This document shows positions 46,777 through 56,368 of a stretch of DNA of 64,000 bases, in pieces (position 1 is the stretch's first letter; every line of letters begins with the position of its first letter). The notes under the pieces are model-generated. The model saw only the letters and a list, made by a program, of their open reading frames with translations, was not told the origin of the DNA and made no database searches. This DNA comes from Bacillus coahuilensis m4-4 (lineage in GTDB: Bacteria; Bacillota; Bacilli; Bacillales; Bacillaceae_K). Location of the stretch: the NCBI RefSeq assembly GCF_000171615.1, contig NZ_ABFU01000060.3:134576-198575 (forward strand), in the 5' to 3' direction. The position numbers were made by a program, and so were the translations under genes.

Positions 46777-46877
46777 AGGTTGTCCAAAGGGATTTGACTC
46801 TCATACCAGCATCCATCATTTGGGTTCATACCCAAAGTAGGGAGGAGAGAGGCGATTCGTTCGGACAACCTTTTTTA
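46777..46877 (+). terminator. Long-range structured terminator after secG
   Basis: AGGTTGTCC (46777-46785) pairs perfectly with GGACAACCT (46863-46871), followed by TTTTTATTTT. The 77-nt loop contains its own hairpin TTTGGG, 6 nt, CCCAAA and a GGGAGGAGAGAGG purine stretch. This is more elaborate than a simple terminator and could be a stable small RNA or an mRNA 3' end. Confidence 0.6.
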
Positions 46878-46967
46878 TTTTACTAAGAAGCCTTTATAAT
46901 AGAATTTCCTTACATAGTTTGTTTACAATAGTAAGTAAGACTAGATACTAAAGGAGAAGTTAGCACC

Positions 46968-47714
46968 ATGAAAACTGTTTTACCAAAACCATTTACATTT
47001 GAATCCGGGCCCCGAGCGGTCTTACTCCTACATGGATTTACAGGGAATTCTGCAGACGTTAGGATGCTAGGACGATTTTTAGAGAAGAAAGGGTATACGT
47101 CTCATGCCCCTCATTATAAAGGGCATGGTGTGCCGCCAGAAGAGTTAGTTCATACAGGACCAGAAGACTGGTGGGAAGATGTCATGAACGGGTATCGTCA
47201 CTTAAAAGAGTTGGGATATGAAGAGATTGCTGTTGCTGGTCTATCTCTAGGTGGGGTATTTTCCTTGAAATTAGGTTACACTGAAAATGTTAAGGGTATT
47301 GTTCCAATGTGTGCACCAATGTATATAAAAAGTGAAGAAGTCATGTATCAAGGTGTCGTCGAGTATGCACGAGATTTCAAAAAATTCGAAGGCAAAGACG
47401 CTGATACAATTGAAAAAGAAATCGAAGAATTTAAGAAAACTCCAATGGGAACATTGAAAGCTTTACAAGAATTGATTGCTGAGGTTCGGGGTGAGGTGGA
47501 TATGATCTACACACCAACTTTTGTTGTACAAGCTCGTCATGACCATATGATTAATACAGATTCTGCTACTATTATATATAACGAAGTTGAATCAACCAAC
47601 AAACACATCAAGTGGTATGAGGAATCTGGCCATGTCATTACTCTTGATAAAGAGAAAGAACAGCTACATGAAGATGTGTATAGCTTTTTAGAAAGCTTAG
47701 ATTGGAAAGTATAA
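46968..47714 (+). CDS. est: Carboxylesterase (Est30/YvaK family)
   Basis: Alpha/beta hydrolase of 248 residues. [21 protein letters not shown] gives the oxyanion region, the nucleophile is in GLSLGG, the Asp in QARHDHMI and the His in SGHVITLD. It hydrolyses short-chain esters. As in other bacilli it lies between secG and rnr, but no functional link to them is known. Confidence 0.92.
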   Translation: MKTVLPKPFTFESGPRAVLLLHGFTGNSADVRMLGRFLEKKGYTSHAPHYKGHGVPPEELVHTGPEDWWEDVMNGYRHLKELGYEEIAVAGLSLGGVFSLKLGYTENVKGIVPMCAPMYIKSEEVMYQGVVEYARDFKKFEGKDADTIEKEIEEFKKTPMGTLKALQELIAEVRGEVDMIYTPTFVVQARHDHMINTDSATIIYNEVESTNKHIKWYEESGHVITLDKEKEQLHEDVYSFLESLDWKV

Positions 47715-47750
47715 TAAAGCGTTGCCATTGGTTTTATAGGAGGGATTAAG

Positions 47751-50132
47751 ATGGACGAAATAATGAAGCAGCATGTGGATCGGGTGCTGAGCTATATGAA
47801 AGATGAGGCCTATAAGCCACTAACGGTTCAAGAATTAGAAGAAGCCTTTGGAATTCAAGGGTCAGAGACCTTTAAGGAATTTGTGAAGGCATTAGTCTAT
47901 ATGGAAGAAAAAGGTCTTATTATTCGAACCAGAAGTAATCGTTATGGTCTGCCTGAAAAAATGAATCTAGTACGAGGAAGACTATCTGCCCATGCGAAAG
48001 GCTTTGCTTTTGTCATCACGGATGAACCAGGAATGGATGACATCTTTATTCCTCCTAGTGAAACAAATAATAGTATGAACGGTGATACCGTATTGGTACG
48101 TGTATCCTCTGAAAGCTCTGGTTCTAGACGAGAAGGGACCGTTGTGCGGATTATTGAGCGAGGCGTCACTCAAATTGTTGGAACCTATACAGAAAGCAAG
48201 CACTTTGGGTTTGTGATTCCAGATGATAAGAAATTTGCTAGCGATATTTTTATTCCGAAAGCAGCAAACAATGGAGCCATTGAAGGACATAAGGTTGTGG
48301 TCAAGATTACGACCTATCCAGAAGGGCGCAAAAGTGCAGAAGGAGAAGTTATGGACATCCTTGGTCATAAGAATGACCCAGGTGTAGATATCCTTTCTGT
48401 TATTCACAAGCACGGTATTACGGTTGATTTTCCTCAGGCTGTTATGGAGCAAGCAAATGATACCCCTTCTGAAATCGATCCATCTGAAATCGGAAATCGT
48501 CGTGATTGCCGAGACGATGTGATTGTGACGATTGACGGAGCCGATGCAAAGGATTTAGATGATGCAGTGTCTGTTGTGACATTAGAGAACGGTCATCATA
48601 AATTAAGCGTACATATCGCAGATGTTACCTATTATGTGACAGAAGATTCTCCTATTGATGTAGAGGCTGGAGAAAGAGGCACGAGTGTTTACTTAGTAGA
48701 CCGAGTGATACCGATGATTCCACACCGTTTATCAAACGGTATCTGTTCGTTAAATCCCCACGTAGACCGTTTAACGTTATCTTGTGATATGGAGATTAAT
48801 GCAAATGGTGAAGTGGTCAAGCACGATATTTACCAAAGTGTTATCAAAACAAATGAGCGTATGACCTACTCGGATGTAAATAAAATCTTAGTAGACAAAG
48901 ACGAAGCTTTACGTGAACGCTATGAACCACTCGTTCCGATGTTCGAAGAAATGGAAAAGCTAGCGGCCATTTTACGTCAAAAACGTATGGACCGCGGTGC
49001 TATTGATTTTGACTTTAAAGAATCAAAGGTACTAGTAAATGAAGATGGTCATCCTACTGATGTGGTTCTACGTGAACGTTCAGTTGCAGAGAAGCTCATT
49101 GAAGAGTTTATGCTCGTGGCAAATGAAACCGTAGCTGAGCACTTCCACTGGATGAATGTACCGTTTATTTATCGTATCCATGAAGATCCAAAAGAAGAAA
49201 AGCTCCAGCGTTTCTTTGAATTCATCACAAACTTTGGATTGGTGGTAAAAGGGAAAGCCAATAGTATCCATCCTCGTGCCCTTCAAGAAATCATTGAAGC
49301 GGTAGAGGGAAAGCCAGAGGAGATGGTCGTTTCCACAGTTATGCTGCGCAGTATGCAACAAGCAAAGTATGACCCTGATAGCCTAGGTCACTTTGGTCTT
49401 TCAACAGAGTTTTATACTCATTTCACATCACCCATTAGACGATACCCTGATTTAATCGTTCACCGCTTAATTAGAACGTATTTAATTGAAGGAAAAGTGG
49501 ATGAGACGACTCAAGCTAAGTGGAGAGAGTTAACTCCTGCCATTGCTGAACATACATCTAAAATGGAGCGTCGTGCCGTAGATGCAGAACGTGAAACAGA
49601 TGACCTGAAAAAAGCAGAGTATATGCTAGATAAAATTGGCGAGGAATTTGATGGGATTATTAGCTCTGTCACGAATTTTGGAATGTTTGTAGAGCTATCC
49701 AATACGATTGAAGGTCTTGTTCACGTGAGTTATATGACGGACGATTATTACCGCTTTGATGAGCGCCATATGGCGATGATTGGAGAACGTACGGGTCAAG
49801 TATTCCGTATTGGAGACGAGATTACGGTACGAGTTGTGAATGTGAACAAAGATGAACGAGCAATCGATTTTGAAATTGTTGGCATGAAAACGGTGAATCG
49901 TCCACCAAGAGGCGAGAAGCGCACATTCGTAGCTGACAGAGGTCGTCCACGCAAAAAAGGATCATCTGATCGTGACCGAGAGAGAGACCGTGGGAATAAT
50001 CGCGGAGCGTCTAAAGAGAGCGGGGAACGTCTCCAAACGAATGATGAATGGTCCACACAACCTCCAAAGAAGAAAAAGAAGAAACGATTTTACGATAATG
50101 CACCAAAAGCGAAGCGTAAAAAGAAGAAGTAA
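47751..50132 (+). CDS. rnr: Ribonuclease R
   Basis: Processive 3'-5' exoribonuclease (793 residues) that can degrade structured RNA and, with SmpB-tmRNA, non-stop mRNA. Order: N-terminal winged helix, two cold-shock domains ([37 protein letters not shown]), the RNB domain with the metal site [14 protein letters not shown], an S1 domain ([17 protein letters not shown]), and a Lys/Arg-rich tail. Upstream of smpB and ssrA, as in Bacillus. Confidence 0.96.
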   Translation: MDEIMKQHVDRVLSYMKDEAYKPLTVQELEEAFGIQGSETFKEFVKALVYMEEKGLIIRTRSNRYGLPEKMNLVRGRLSAHAKGFAFVITDEPGMDDIFIPPSETNNSMNGDTVLVRVSSESSGSRREGTVVRIIERGVTQIVGTYTESKHFGFVIPDDKKFASDIFIPKAANNGAIEGHKVVVKITTYPEGRKSAEGEVMDILGHKNDPGVDILSVIHKHGITVDFPQAVMEQANDTPSEIDPSEIGNRRDCRDDVIVTIDGADAKDLDDAVSVVTLENGHHKLSVHIADVTYYVTEDSPIDVEAGERGTSVYLVDRVIPMIPHRLSNGICSLNPHVDRLTLSCDMEINANGEVVKHDIYQSVIKTNERMTYSDVNKILVDKDEALRERYEPLVPMFEEMEKLAAILRQKRMDRGAIDFDFKESKVLVNEDGHPTDVVLRERSVAEKLIEEFMLVANETVAEHFHWMNVPFIYRIHEDPKEEKLQRFFEFITNFGLVVKGKANSIHPRALQEIIEAVEGKPEEMVVSTVMLRSMQQAKYDPDSLGHFGLSTEFYTHFTSPIRRYPDLIVHRLIRTYLIEGKVDETTQAKWRELTPAIAEHTSKMERRAVDAERETDDLKKAEYMLDKIGEEFDGIISSVTNFGMFVELSNTIEGLVHVSYMTDDYYRFDERHMAMIGERTGQVFRIGDEITVRVVNVNKDERAIDFEIVGMKTVNRPPRGEKRTFVADRGRPRKKGSSDRDRERDRGNNRGASKESGERLQTNDEWSTQPPKKKKKKRFYDNAPKAKRKKKK

Positions 50133-50247
50133 GGAGTGAAGGTTAAAAGGGTTCTTTCCTTTTAACCTTTCTTTGTCCTTTTACTTGCTTATAAAACGAG
50201 TGTTATCATACAATAATAGAATGCCCAGCAAGAAGGGGGATGTTACA

Positions 50248-50712
50248 ATGCCAAAGGGTACAGGAAATGTTATTGCTCAAAACAGAAAAGCAAATCACGA
50301 TTACTTTATAGAAGAGACGTATGAAGCAGGAATTGTGCTTCAAGGAACGGAAATTAAATCGGTCCGTCAATCCCGAGTGAATTTAAAAGAAAGCTTCGCG
50401 AAAATCCAAAATGGCGAAGTGTTTGTGTACAACATGCACATCAATGCGTATGAACAAGGGAATCGTTACAATCATGATCCTATTCGTACACGAAAGTTAC
50501 TTCTTCATAAAAAACAAATCAACAAGCTGATTGGCCTTACAAAGGAAAAAGGCTATTCACTTGTACCACTGAAGCTCTATATAAAAGATGGCTATGCCAA
50601 GGTTTTATTAGGTCTCGCTCGTGGTAAAAAGAACTATGATAAGCGTGAATCTCTTAAAAAGAAAGAGGCCAATCGTCAAATTGAGCGAGCATTCAAGGAT
50701 CGTCAACAATAG
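50248..50712 (+). CDS. smpB: SsrA-binding protein SmpB
   Basis: Binds the tRNA-like part of tmRNA and fills the decoding centre of stalled ribosomes. The 154 residues have [27 protein letters not shown] and the basic tail [26 protein letters not shown] 50248 follows AGAAGGGGGATG; an earlier in-frame start is not supported. Confidence 0.96.
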   Translation: MPKGTGNVIAQNRKANHDYFIEETYEAGIVLQGTEIKSVRQSRVNLKESFAKIQNGEVFVYNMHINAYEQGNRYNHDPIRTRKLLLHKKQINKLIGLTKEKGYSLVPLKLYIKDGYAKVLLGLARGKKNYDKRESLKKKEANRQIERAFKDRQQ

Positions 50713-50729
50713 TTTCAAGGTATTTCCAT

Positions 50730-50757
50730 TTGAAACATTACGGATTTATGCTATACT
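50730..50757 (+). promoter_or_regulatory. Sigma-A promoter of ssrA
   Basis: TTGAAA (50730-50735), 16 bp, TATACT (50752-50757). Transcription would start near 50764, about 100 bases before mature tmRNA. Confidence 0.7.
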
Positions 50758-50864
50758 AGTGTCAGTCGCAAGAGATGCGGCAACTTCTTAAGCTCCTATC
50801 TTTTAGAGCTTCCGAACGTACAAGTTGCTTGAACCTAACACGTTCAGTATGCTTTTCCTAACTT

Positions 50865-51221
50865 GGGGACGTTACGGATTCGACAGGGATGACTAGGGCT
50901 TAAGTTGCGAGTCGGAGGGATCGTCTTCGTCATCAACGTCAAGAATTATAACTGGCAAACAAAACAATTTCGCTTTAGCAGCGTAAGCTAGCTAGCGGCT
51001 CCGCCTTTCCATCGCCCATGTGGAATTGACCGGGGCTCAACTTTAGTGGGATACGCCGGAGTTCACCGTCTGAGGACAAAGGAAGAGAAGAACCAGACTA
51101 GCTGTTCGGACGCCGGTCGATAGGCAGATGATACAGCGAAACTCTAATATATCGACTACACTCGTAGAAGCTTAAGTTGAGGTGTTTCTGGACGTGGGTT
51201 CGACTCCCACCGTCTCCACCA
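50865..51221 (+). ncRNA. ssrA: Transfer-messenger RNA
   Basis: Mature tmRNA of about 357 nt. The 5' end GGGGACGTTACGGATTCGAC and the 3' end GGTTCGACTCCCACCGTCTCC-ACCA form the tRNA-Ala-like domain, with CCA encoded. The tag reading frame, after the non-coded Ala, is GGC AAA CAA AAC AAT TTC GCT TTA GCA GCG TAA (50954-50986). The tag is therefore (A)GKQNNFALAA, ending in the LAA signal for ClpXP. Pseudoknot-like G/C-rich stretches lie downstream of the tag. Confidence 0.97.
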
Positions 51222-51270
51222 TACATAACTTGGTGGAATACTCAAAATTAATGGATTTGACAATATAACT

Positions 51271-51309
51271 AAAGAGGTACCCCTATAAATTAGTGGGTAC
51301 CTCTTTTTA
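51271..51309 (+). terminator. Terminator of ssrA
   Basis: AAAGAGGTACCC / GGGTACCTCTTT perfect 12-bp stem followed by TTTAC. Confidence 0.85.
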
Positions 51310-51418
51310 CTGTTTTCTAGTACTATTACACATTTCATTAAAATGGTACAAGTATCTGTTCCACTTTAGCATGTCTCTCATAGGATAAAGTGAAAATACG
51401 AAAGGAGAGATCATCGAA

Positions 51419-51748
51419 ATGGAAAAGAAACAATTAGTCGAAGCAAGAGAGTTATTAGAAGGGGTAATGGAAATACAACCTAAGGGAGGATTAGATTTAG
51501 AAGAGCTTTTAAGAGGTGGAGTTATTCTATCTGCGATTTTAACAGAATTAGCCGCAGCCGATTTACTATCAGCTGAAGCAGCTAAAGTAAGATTATTTGT
51601 AGATAGTTATTCTGGATCCTTTAATACTGAACAAGTACTTGAAGCAAATAGAACCGTTGCATCTGTAGCACAATCCATCTGCTGTATTAAAAAATCGGTT
51701 GTAGCTGAATTAGGTCTTGCATTTGGTGACGACGTGTCGAATAGCTAA
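51419..51748 (+). CDS. Uncharacterised 109-residue helical protein
   Basis: I do not recognise this protein. It is soluble, acidic and mainly helical (EARELLEGVMEIQPKGGLDLEELLRGGVILSAILTELAAADLLSAEAAKVRLFVDSY), with two adjacent cysteines near the end (SICCIKKS). It has a good ribosome site (AAAGGAGAG) and its own terminator (51767-51803), so it is probably a real single gene. Nothing in the neighbours (ssrA, Lrp) indicates a role. Confidence 0.65.
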   Translation: MEKKQLVEARELLEGVMEIQPKGGLDLEELLRGGVILSAILTELAAADLLSAEAAKVRLFVDSYSGSFNTEQVLEANRTVASVAQSICCIKKSVVAELGLAFGDDVSNS

Positions 51749-51766
51749 TTTAGGTAAACAGAAAGG

Positions 51767-51806
51767 AGAACAGATTCTTATAGGACAACCTGTTCTTCTT
51801 TTTTTA
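51767..51806 (+). terminator. Terminator of the uncharacterised gene
   Basis: AGAACAG, 16 nt, CTGTTCT stem followed by TCTTTTTTTATTT. Confidence 0.65.
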
Positions 51807-52006
51807 TTTGTCATCAGTCGAACTCTATTTAATCAATAACAATCGTATCGTTTAATACATTGTTATTTTATTAATTTGAATGATACAAAAACACATTACA
51901 GTACAACATTCTCCGATGATCAAAAATTATTGAAACCTTAGGGAACGAACACATATTAATGCGTAAAGGATGAAACACTGTATAATTGTTCACACCCCAT
52001 CTTTTC

Positions 52007-52483
52007 TTATACCCGTATCGGTAGTACAGTTGAATACTTAACCTCTCTCAGCGCCAAGCTCGTTTGAATCTTGGTAACCGCCATTTCATTTAATCTCCGA
52101 ATAAAGGACTCCAATCCTTTACGGTCCTTACACGCCACTTTTAACAAGTAATCGTATTCCCCGGTTAAACAGTGACACTCCATAATCTCCTTCATTGAAT
52201 GGAGAGTGCTTTCTAACGTTTTAAGTTTTTCCGCTTCATGAAGGTTGGTACTGATAAAGACAAAACTTAGGAGATCAAATCCAAGCTTTTCATGATTTAA
52301 TATGGCCACCTGTTTATGAATGTACCCATCAGATTCCAATCTTTTAATTCGCCCATGAACTGCTGGAGCCGATAACTGAACGCGTTTTGAGATTTCTAAA
52401 TTGCTTATCTGCCCATCCTTTTGAAGTAAATCTAAAATGTGGAGATCAATGGGGTCTAGCACTCTATTTACAATCGATTCCAT
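52007..52483 (-). CDS. Lrp/AsnC-family transcriptional regulator
   Basis: A 158-residue regulator with the N-terminal helix-turn-helix LLQKDGQISNLEISKRVQLSAPAVHGRIKRLESDGYI and a C-terminal RAM ligand-binding domain (ECHCLTGEYDYLLKVACKD). These proteins respond to amino acids. It is divergent from a DMT exporter gene, the usual arrangement for Lrp-controlled amino-acid efflux. Confidence 0.9.
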   Translation of the reverse strand: MESIVNRVLDPIDLHILDLLQKDGQISNLEISKRVQLSAPAVHGRIKRLESDGYIHKQVAILNHEKLGFDLLSFVFISTNLHEAEKLKTLESTLHSMKEIMECHCLTGEYDYLLKVACKDRKGLESFIRRLNEMAVTKIQTSLALREVKYSTVLPIRV

Positions 52484-52502
52484 GAGTCTTCCTCCTATGA
52501 AT

Positions 52503-52517
52503 ATTATTCAGAATAAT
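52503..52517. promoter_or_regulatory. Palindrome in the lrp/DMT intergenic region
   Basis: ATTATTC, A, GAATAAT is a perfect palindrome 20 bases upstream of the Lrp-type start. It is a plausible site for autoregulation and for control of the divergent exporter gene; only its symmetry and place support this. Confidence 0.45.
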
Positions 52518-52669
52518 GGAGCAAAAATATTCACTATCAAAATATTAGTAAGAATATAAACTTTTTTACCTTATGAAATTTCGTTTTTAATTCATTATAC
52601 AAATGATCATTCAGTTTTTATAGGAGAATGGTAAAATATATATACATTAAATCGCAGGAGTTAACTCAT

Positions 52670-53599
52670 ATGAAGTATTATGGATTACTTTTATTAACCA
52701 GCTTTCTCTGGGGTGGAAATTTTATTGTCGGAAAAACACTTGTTCATTATGGAGACCCTGTTACGCTAACTGTGTTAAGATGGGCGATTGCGGTCATAAG
52801 CTTGATTCCTGTTGTATGGTGGAAGGAAAAAAAGCTGTGGCCGCCAATGAAAGCCATCCTGCCACTTTTCCTCATGGGAATAACAGGCGTAGCACTATTT
52901 CAAGCATTACAGTTTATGGCTCTTGAGCAGACATCTGCAACAAACGTTGGCTTAATTTCTACATTGAATATGTTCTCCATTGCGGCATGCTCGTATCTCT
53001 TCTTAAAAGAGAAAATGAATAGTTTGCAGTTTTTTTCTATGCTGTTATCCTTAGTAGGTGTATTGCTTGTGCTTTCAAAAGGAGATCTACAAACTATTTT
53101 GTCCCTTCAGTTTAATCCAGGGGATATATTTATGGTAGCTGCGGTTTTGATGTGGGGGATTTATTCTGTTTGCAGTAAATGGGCTATGAAAATGGTTAGT
53201 CCTATGATGTCCATCTTGTATTCTGGGATTTTTGGTCTCGTGGTGATGATCCCTTTTGCAGTCAATCGCTTTCATATTGTAACGATAGATGTACCTTTTT
53301 TACAAGCTATTTTGTATACGGGTCTTATATCAACGGTCTTTTGCATGGTTCTTTGGAATGTGGGAGTCAAACATCTAGGTCCAAGTACGTCTGGATTATT
53401 TCTAAACTTTAACCCCATTTTTACAGCAATGTTAGCCTTTCTCTTCCTAGGAGAAAAGATGACGGTTATGCAAGCAGTAGGCAGCATCATCGTGATCATA
53501 GGTTGTGTGCTATTTTCTTTCTTGAAGTCTAAACCTAGTATTCAATTAGTGCCTGATACCGTAGTCATAGGGGATTCGATTAAGCCAGTAAGACAATGA
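52670..53599 (+). CDS. EamA/DMT-family transporter
   Basis: Drug/metabolite transporter of 309 residues with ten membrane helices in two EamA halves (LLLTSFLWGGNFIVGKTL...; GDIFMVAAVLMWGIYSVCSKWAMK). Likely exports an amino acid or related metabolite under control of the divergent Lrp-type regulator; substrate unknown. ATG 52670 is 9 nt from GCAGGAG. Confidence 0.88.
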   Translation: MKYYGLLLLTSFLWGGNFIVGKTLVHYGDPVTLTVLRWAIAVISLIPVVWWKEKKLWPPMKAILPLFLMGITGVALFQALQFMALEQTSATNVGLISTLNMFSIAACSYLFLKEKMNSLQFFSMLLSLVGVLLVLSKGDLQTILSLQFNPGDIFMVAAVLMWGIYSVCSKWAMKMVSPMMSILYSGIFGLVVMIPFAVNRFHIVTIDVPFLQAILYTGLISTVFCMVLWNVGVKHLGPSTSGLFLNFNPIFTAMLAFLFLGEKMTVMQAVGSIIVIIGCVLFSFLKSKPSIQLVPDTVVIGDSIKPVRQ

Positions 53600-53627
53600 T
53601 ATATGAAATTTGTGTAAAATATAATAA

Positions 53628-53918
<291 letters not shown>

Positions 53919-53944
53919 TCCGCGGATTGTCATAGAGTAAGAGA

Positions 53945-53980
53945 AACCGTGCGGGTCATGACCCGTACGGTTATTCTTTT
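53945..53980. terminator. Bidirectional terminator
   Basis: AACCGTGCGGGTCA / TGACCCGTACGGTT almost perfect stem followed by ATTCTTTTT. It serves the amylase remnant and the convergent peroxiredoxin-like gene. Confidence 0.8.
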
Positions 53981-54483
53981 TACTTCATTTGCTTTTGAAT
54001 GTATTGAACGATTTTGCGAAGCTCCGTTGTAGTTGGGCGTCCAAAGGGACTTGTTTGTTTTTGTTGATACAGTAATTCTCCTTTTTCGTTTACAAGGAAA
54101 TAGGCAGGTTCACCGTGTGCTCCGTGATCTTCATATGGTGCTTCCTCATCGTGATAGAAGACATCAAATGCCTTTAAAGCTTCTAATTTTTCATCAGCTA
54201 AGATAGGAAAAGTTAGATTGTTTTCTTCGGCCATGTTCTTTAGGCCTTCAAGTTTATCTGTTGAAATGGTGATAATGTTGACATTTTTCCCTTCGAAGAA
54301 GCTTTTGCTTTCTTCTAAACTAGTTAAGTCTTGTACACAAACCGGGCACCAAGCTCCTCTAAAGAAGATAATGAGATGCCATTCCGAGTGTTGATTTTGG
54401 TGTTCCTCAAAGTTAAATGTTTCTCCAGTTGTTGAAGGTAATGTGAAATTTGGTATACGGTCACGTAGGGTAAAAGTAGCCAC
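53980..54483 (-). CDS. Peroxiredoxin-like (AhpC/TSA) protein
   Basis: A 167-residue thioredoxin-fold protein with DRIPNFTLPSTTGETFNFEEH and the redox site FFRGAWCPVCVQDL. It probably reduces peroxides or disulfides. The start GTG 54483 is 7 nt from GGGAGG; the longer frame upstream has no ribosome site and encodes an unlikely hydrophobic extension. Confidence 0.85.
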   Translation of the reverse strand: MATFTLRDRIPNFTLPSTTGETFNFEEHQNQHSEWHLIIFFRGAWCPVCVQDLTSLEESKSFFEGKNVNIITISTDKLEGLKNMAEENNLTFPILADEKLEALKAFDVFYHDEEAPYEDHGAHGEPAYFLVNEKGELLYQQKQTSPFGRPTTTELRKIVQYIQKQMK

Positions 54484-54622
54484 AATAATTCCTCCCTTTA
54501 CTATATTTAATACTCTTATATAGTACCCGGGTTTTACAAATATAAATGTAAGATGGCTAACCATTTTATTCTTCTGAAATATTCGATATAGTGGAATAAA
54601 GAATAGTGAAAGGAGATGGAAT

Positions 54623-54970
54623 ATGAAAATTATAGGCTTTCGATACGTAACCGTGAGCAATCAATGTGATGAAATGGTAGACTTCTTTCAAAATCAGTTA
54701 GGCCTTGAAAACACGTATGAAAACCAAGAGGGCTACAACGGTGGAATATTTAAAGCCGATCATAGCTGGTTAGAGTTTTGGAAAGCGGGAGAAAATATGC
54801 CTCCTATGACGATGATCCAACTGATTGTAGAGAACGCTGATGAGTTTGCTAGCAGCTTGGAAGGGAAAGGCTTAGAACTTCAAGGTCCTTTTGAACAGCA
54901 CGGAGAGAGAATGTATTCTATGAAGGCGCCAAATGGTATGCCAATTACGTTTCAATCGAACATAGAATAA
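54623..54970 (+). CDS. VOC (glyoxalase/bleomycin resistance) superfamily protein
   Basis: A 115-residue single VOC domain (MKIIGFRYVTVSNQCDEMVDFFQNQLGLE ... YSMKAPNGMPITFQS). Members bind a metal and act as glyoxalases, dioxygenases or drug-binding proteins; this one cannot be assigned further. Confidence 0.8.
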   Translation: MKIIGFRYVTVSNQCDEMVDFFQNQLGLENTYENQEGYNGGIFKADHSWLEFWKAGENMPPMTMIQLIVENADEFASSLEGKGLELQGPFEQHGERMYSMKAPNGMPITFQSNIE

Positions 54971-54978
54971 AGGAAAAA

Positions 54979-55006
54979 AACCAGATGATTTCTCATCTGG
55001 TTTAAC
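54979..55006. terminator. Bidirectional terminator between VOC and MFS genes
   Basis: AACCAGATGA, 4 nt, TCATCTGGTT perfect stem, with an A run before and T residues after. Its right arm touches the stop codon of the convergent MFS gene. Confidence 0.8.
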
Positions 55007-56200
55007 TTACTCTTTGTTCAAGTTCTAAAGGCTGTTGCATTTTATTTCTCGTATAGAAGAAGACAGTAATCAGGACGGAAAGTGAACCAATGATCACTCC
55101 CATCATCTGTAGTCCAACGAGGTCCAAAAGCATACCAGTCATGAGTAACACTACTTGGAAAATAATACGGTCTAACATATTACGGAAGGAGAAGAATCGA
55201 CCGTGATATTCTTTAGGCATTCGCGTTTGAAATATGGTTGCAGCAGTAGGAAAGAAGCAGCCGACAGAAAATCCGAACAACGTAAAGGCAACAACGGATA
55301 AAATGGGTTGGTCTGCAAATACTAACATGATTTGGGCAATACCTATTAAGAATGAAAAGAAAAAGAGAATCTGATAAGGCGAACGTTTTCCGCTAATTTT
55401 CTTCACAAAGAAGGCACCTATCATAAATGCAATTCCCTCTGCTGTATAGATCCATCCTTTTATAGCTGAACTGTCTTGCAGTTCACTAATGCTTATAACC
55501 ATTAAATTAAATCCACCAATAAACAACAATGGAACTAATGTCATAATTAAGGTCATAAGAACAATCGGTCGGCCTTTAATAATGGGGAAGACTTCTTTAA
55601 ACCCGCTCTTTTCTCGTTCTTTCGTAGTCGTTTTTCAACTATTTCTTCATCTATTTTTAATAGAAATGTTAAGAGAAACAGACCTAGGTAGGCTAGTAGA
55701 GAAAGAATATACAGCTGGGATAAGCTCATGATGACTAGAAATATACCAGCGATAGCTGTACCGATGACACGTGAAAGAGTAGAAACGTTCATATGAACTC
55801 CATTCATTTGAAGCAATTCCTTTTCTTTAACGACTAACGGTATAGCTGCCTGTAAAGCAGGGAAATAAAAAGCAGCTGAAACTTGAATGGTAATTAAAAA
55901 GGCTAGCATCCACCATACTGAATCTTGTTGAATGGCTACCAGCATAAACAAAACACTCATTGACCGAACAAAACCTGATACTAACATGACCTTCTTTTTA
56001 GATAGCTGGTCTGTCATTCTTCCAGCCATTGGCCCTACTACTATTCCAGCCAACAGCCCTACACCTAAAATGACAGATTTAAGAAAATCCGATGGCACCT
56101 TCGCTTGGAGAAACTCAAGATTTCCAATGATCCCTAACCATAATCCTATTCCTGCAACAAATTCACCGATCAACAGAATCCAAACATTTTTGTTTTCCAC
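55002..56200 (-). CDS. MFS transporter, frame broken
   Basis: Major facilitator of about 399 residues reconstructed, 12 membrane helices. The N-terminal half has the motif-A-like GPMAGRMTDQLSKKKVMLVSGFVRS; the C-terminal half begins LMTLIMTLVPLLFIGGFNLMVISISE. The two halves lie in different frames. The break is at TTTT 55609-55612 (plus strand); one more T restores EKKSGFKEVFPIIKGRPIVLMTL. Substrate unknown, drug or metabolite efflux likely. Confidence 0.82.
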
Positions 56201-56317
56201 ATGTGCAGTACCTCGCTCATTTATTTCGACTCTCTAAATATACTACAAATGAATGGATTAGAGTATGAATTTTACTCAAATATAAATGGGAAATTCTAGA
56301 GAAATTGTTCATAGAAA

Positions 56318-56350
56318 AGAGAAACCCTAACAGAAAGTAGGATTTCTCTT
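56318..56350 (-). terminator. Terminator of the aldehyde dehydrogenase gene
   Basis: On the minus strand AGAGAAATCCTA / AGGGTTTCTCT stem followed by TTTTC, 20 bases past the stop. Confidence 0.65.
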
Positions 56351-56368
56351 TTTAATCTTTCGTCATTA

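Noticed and set aside
51156-51338. Minus-strand 60-codon frame beside ssrA
   Set aside because: It is the complement of the tmRNA 3' end and its terminator.
54484-54660. N-terminal extension of the peroxiredoxin-like protein
   Set aside because: The in-frame upstream codons encode an unrelated hydrophobic stretch; GTG 54483 has the only ribosome site.
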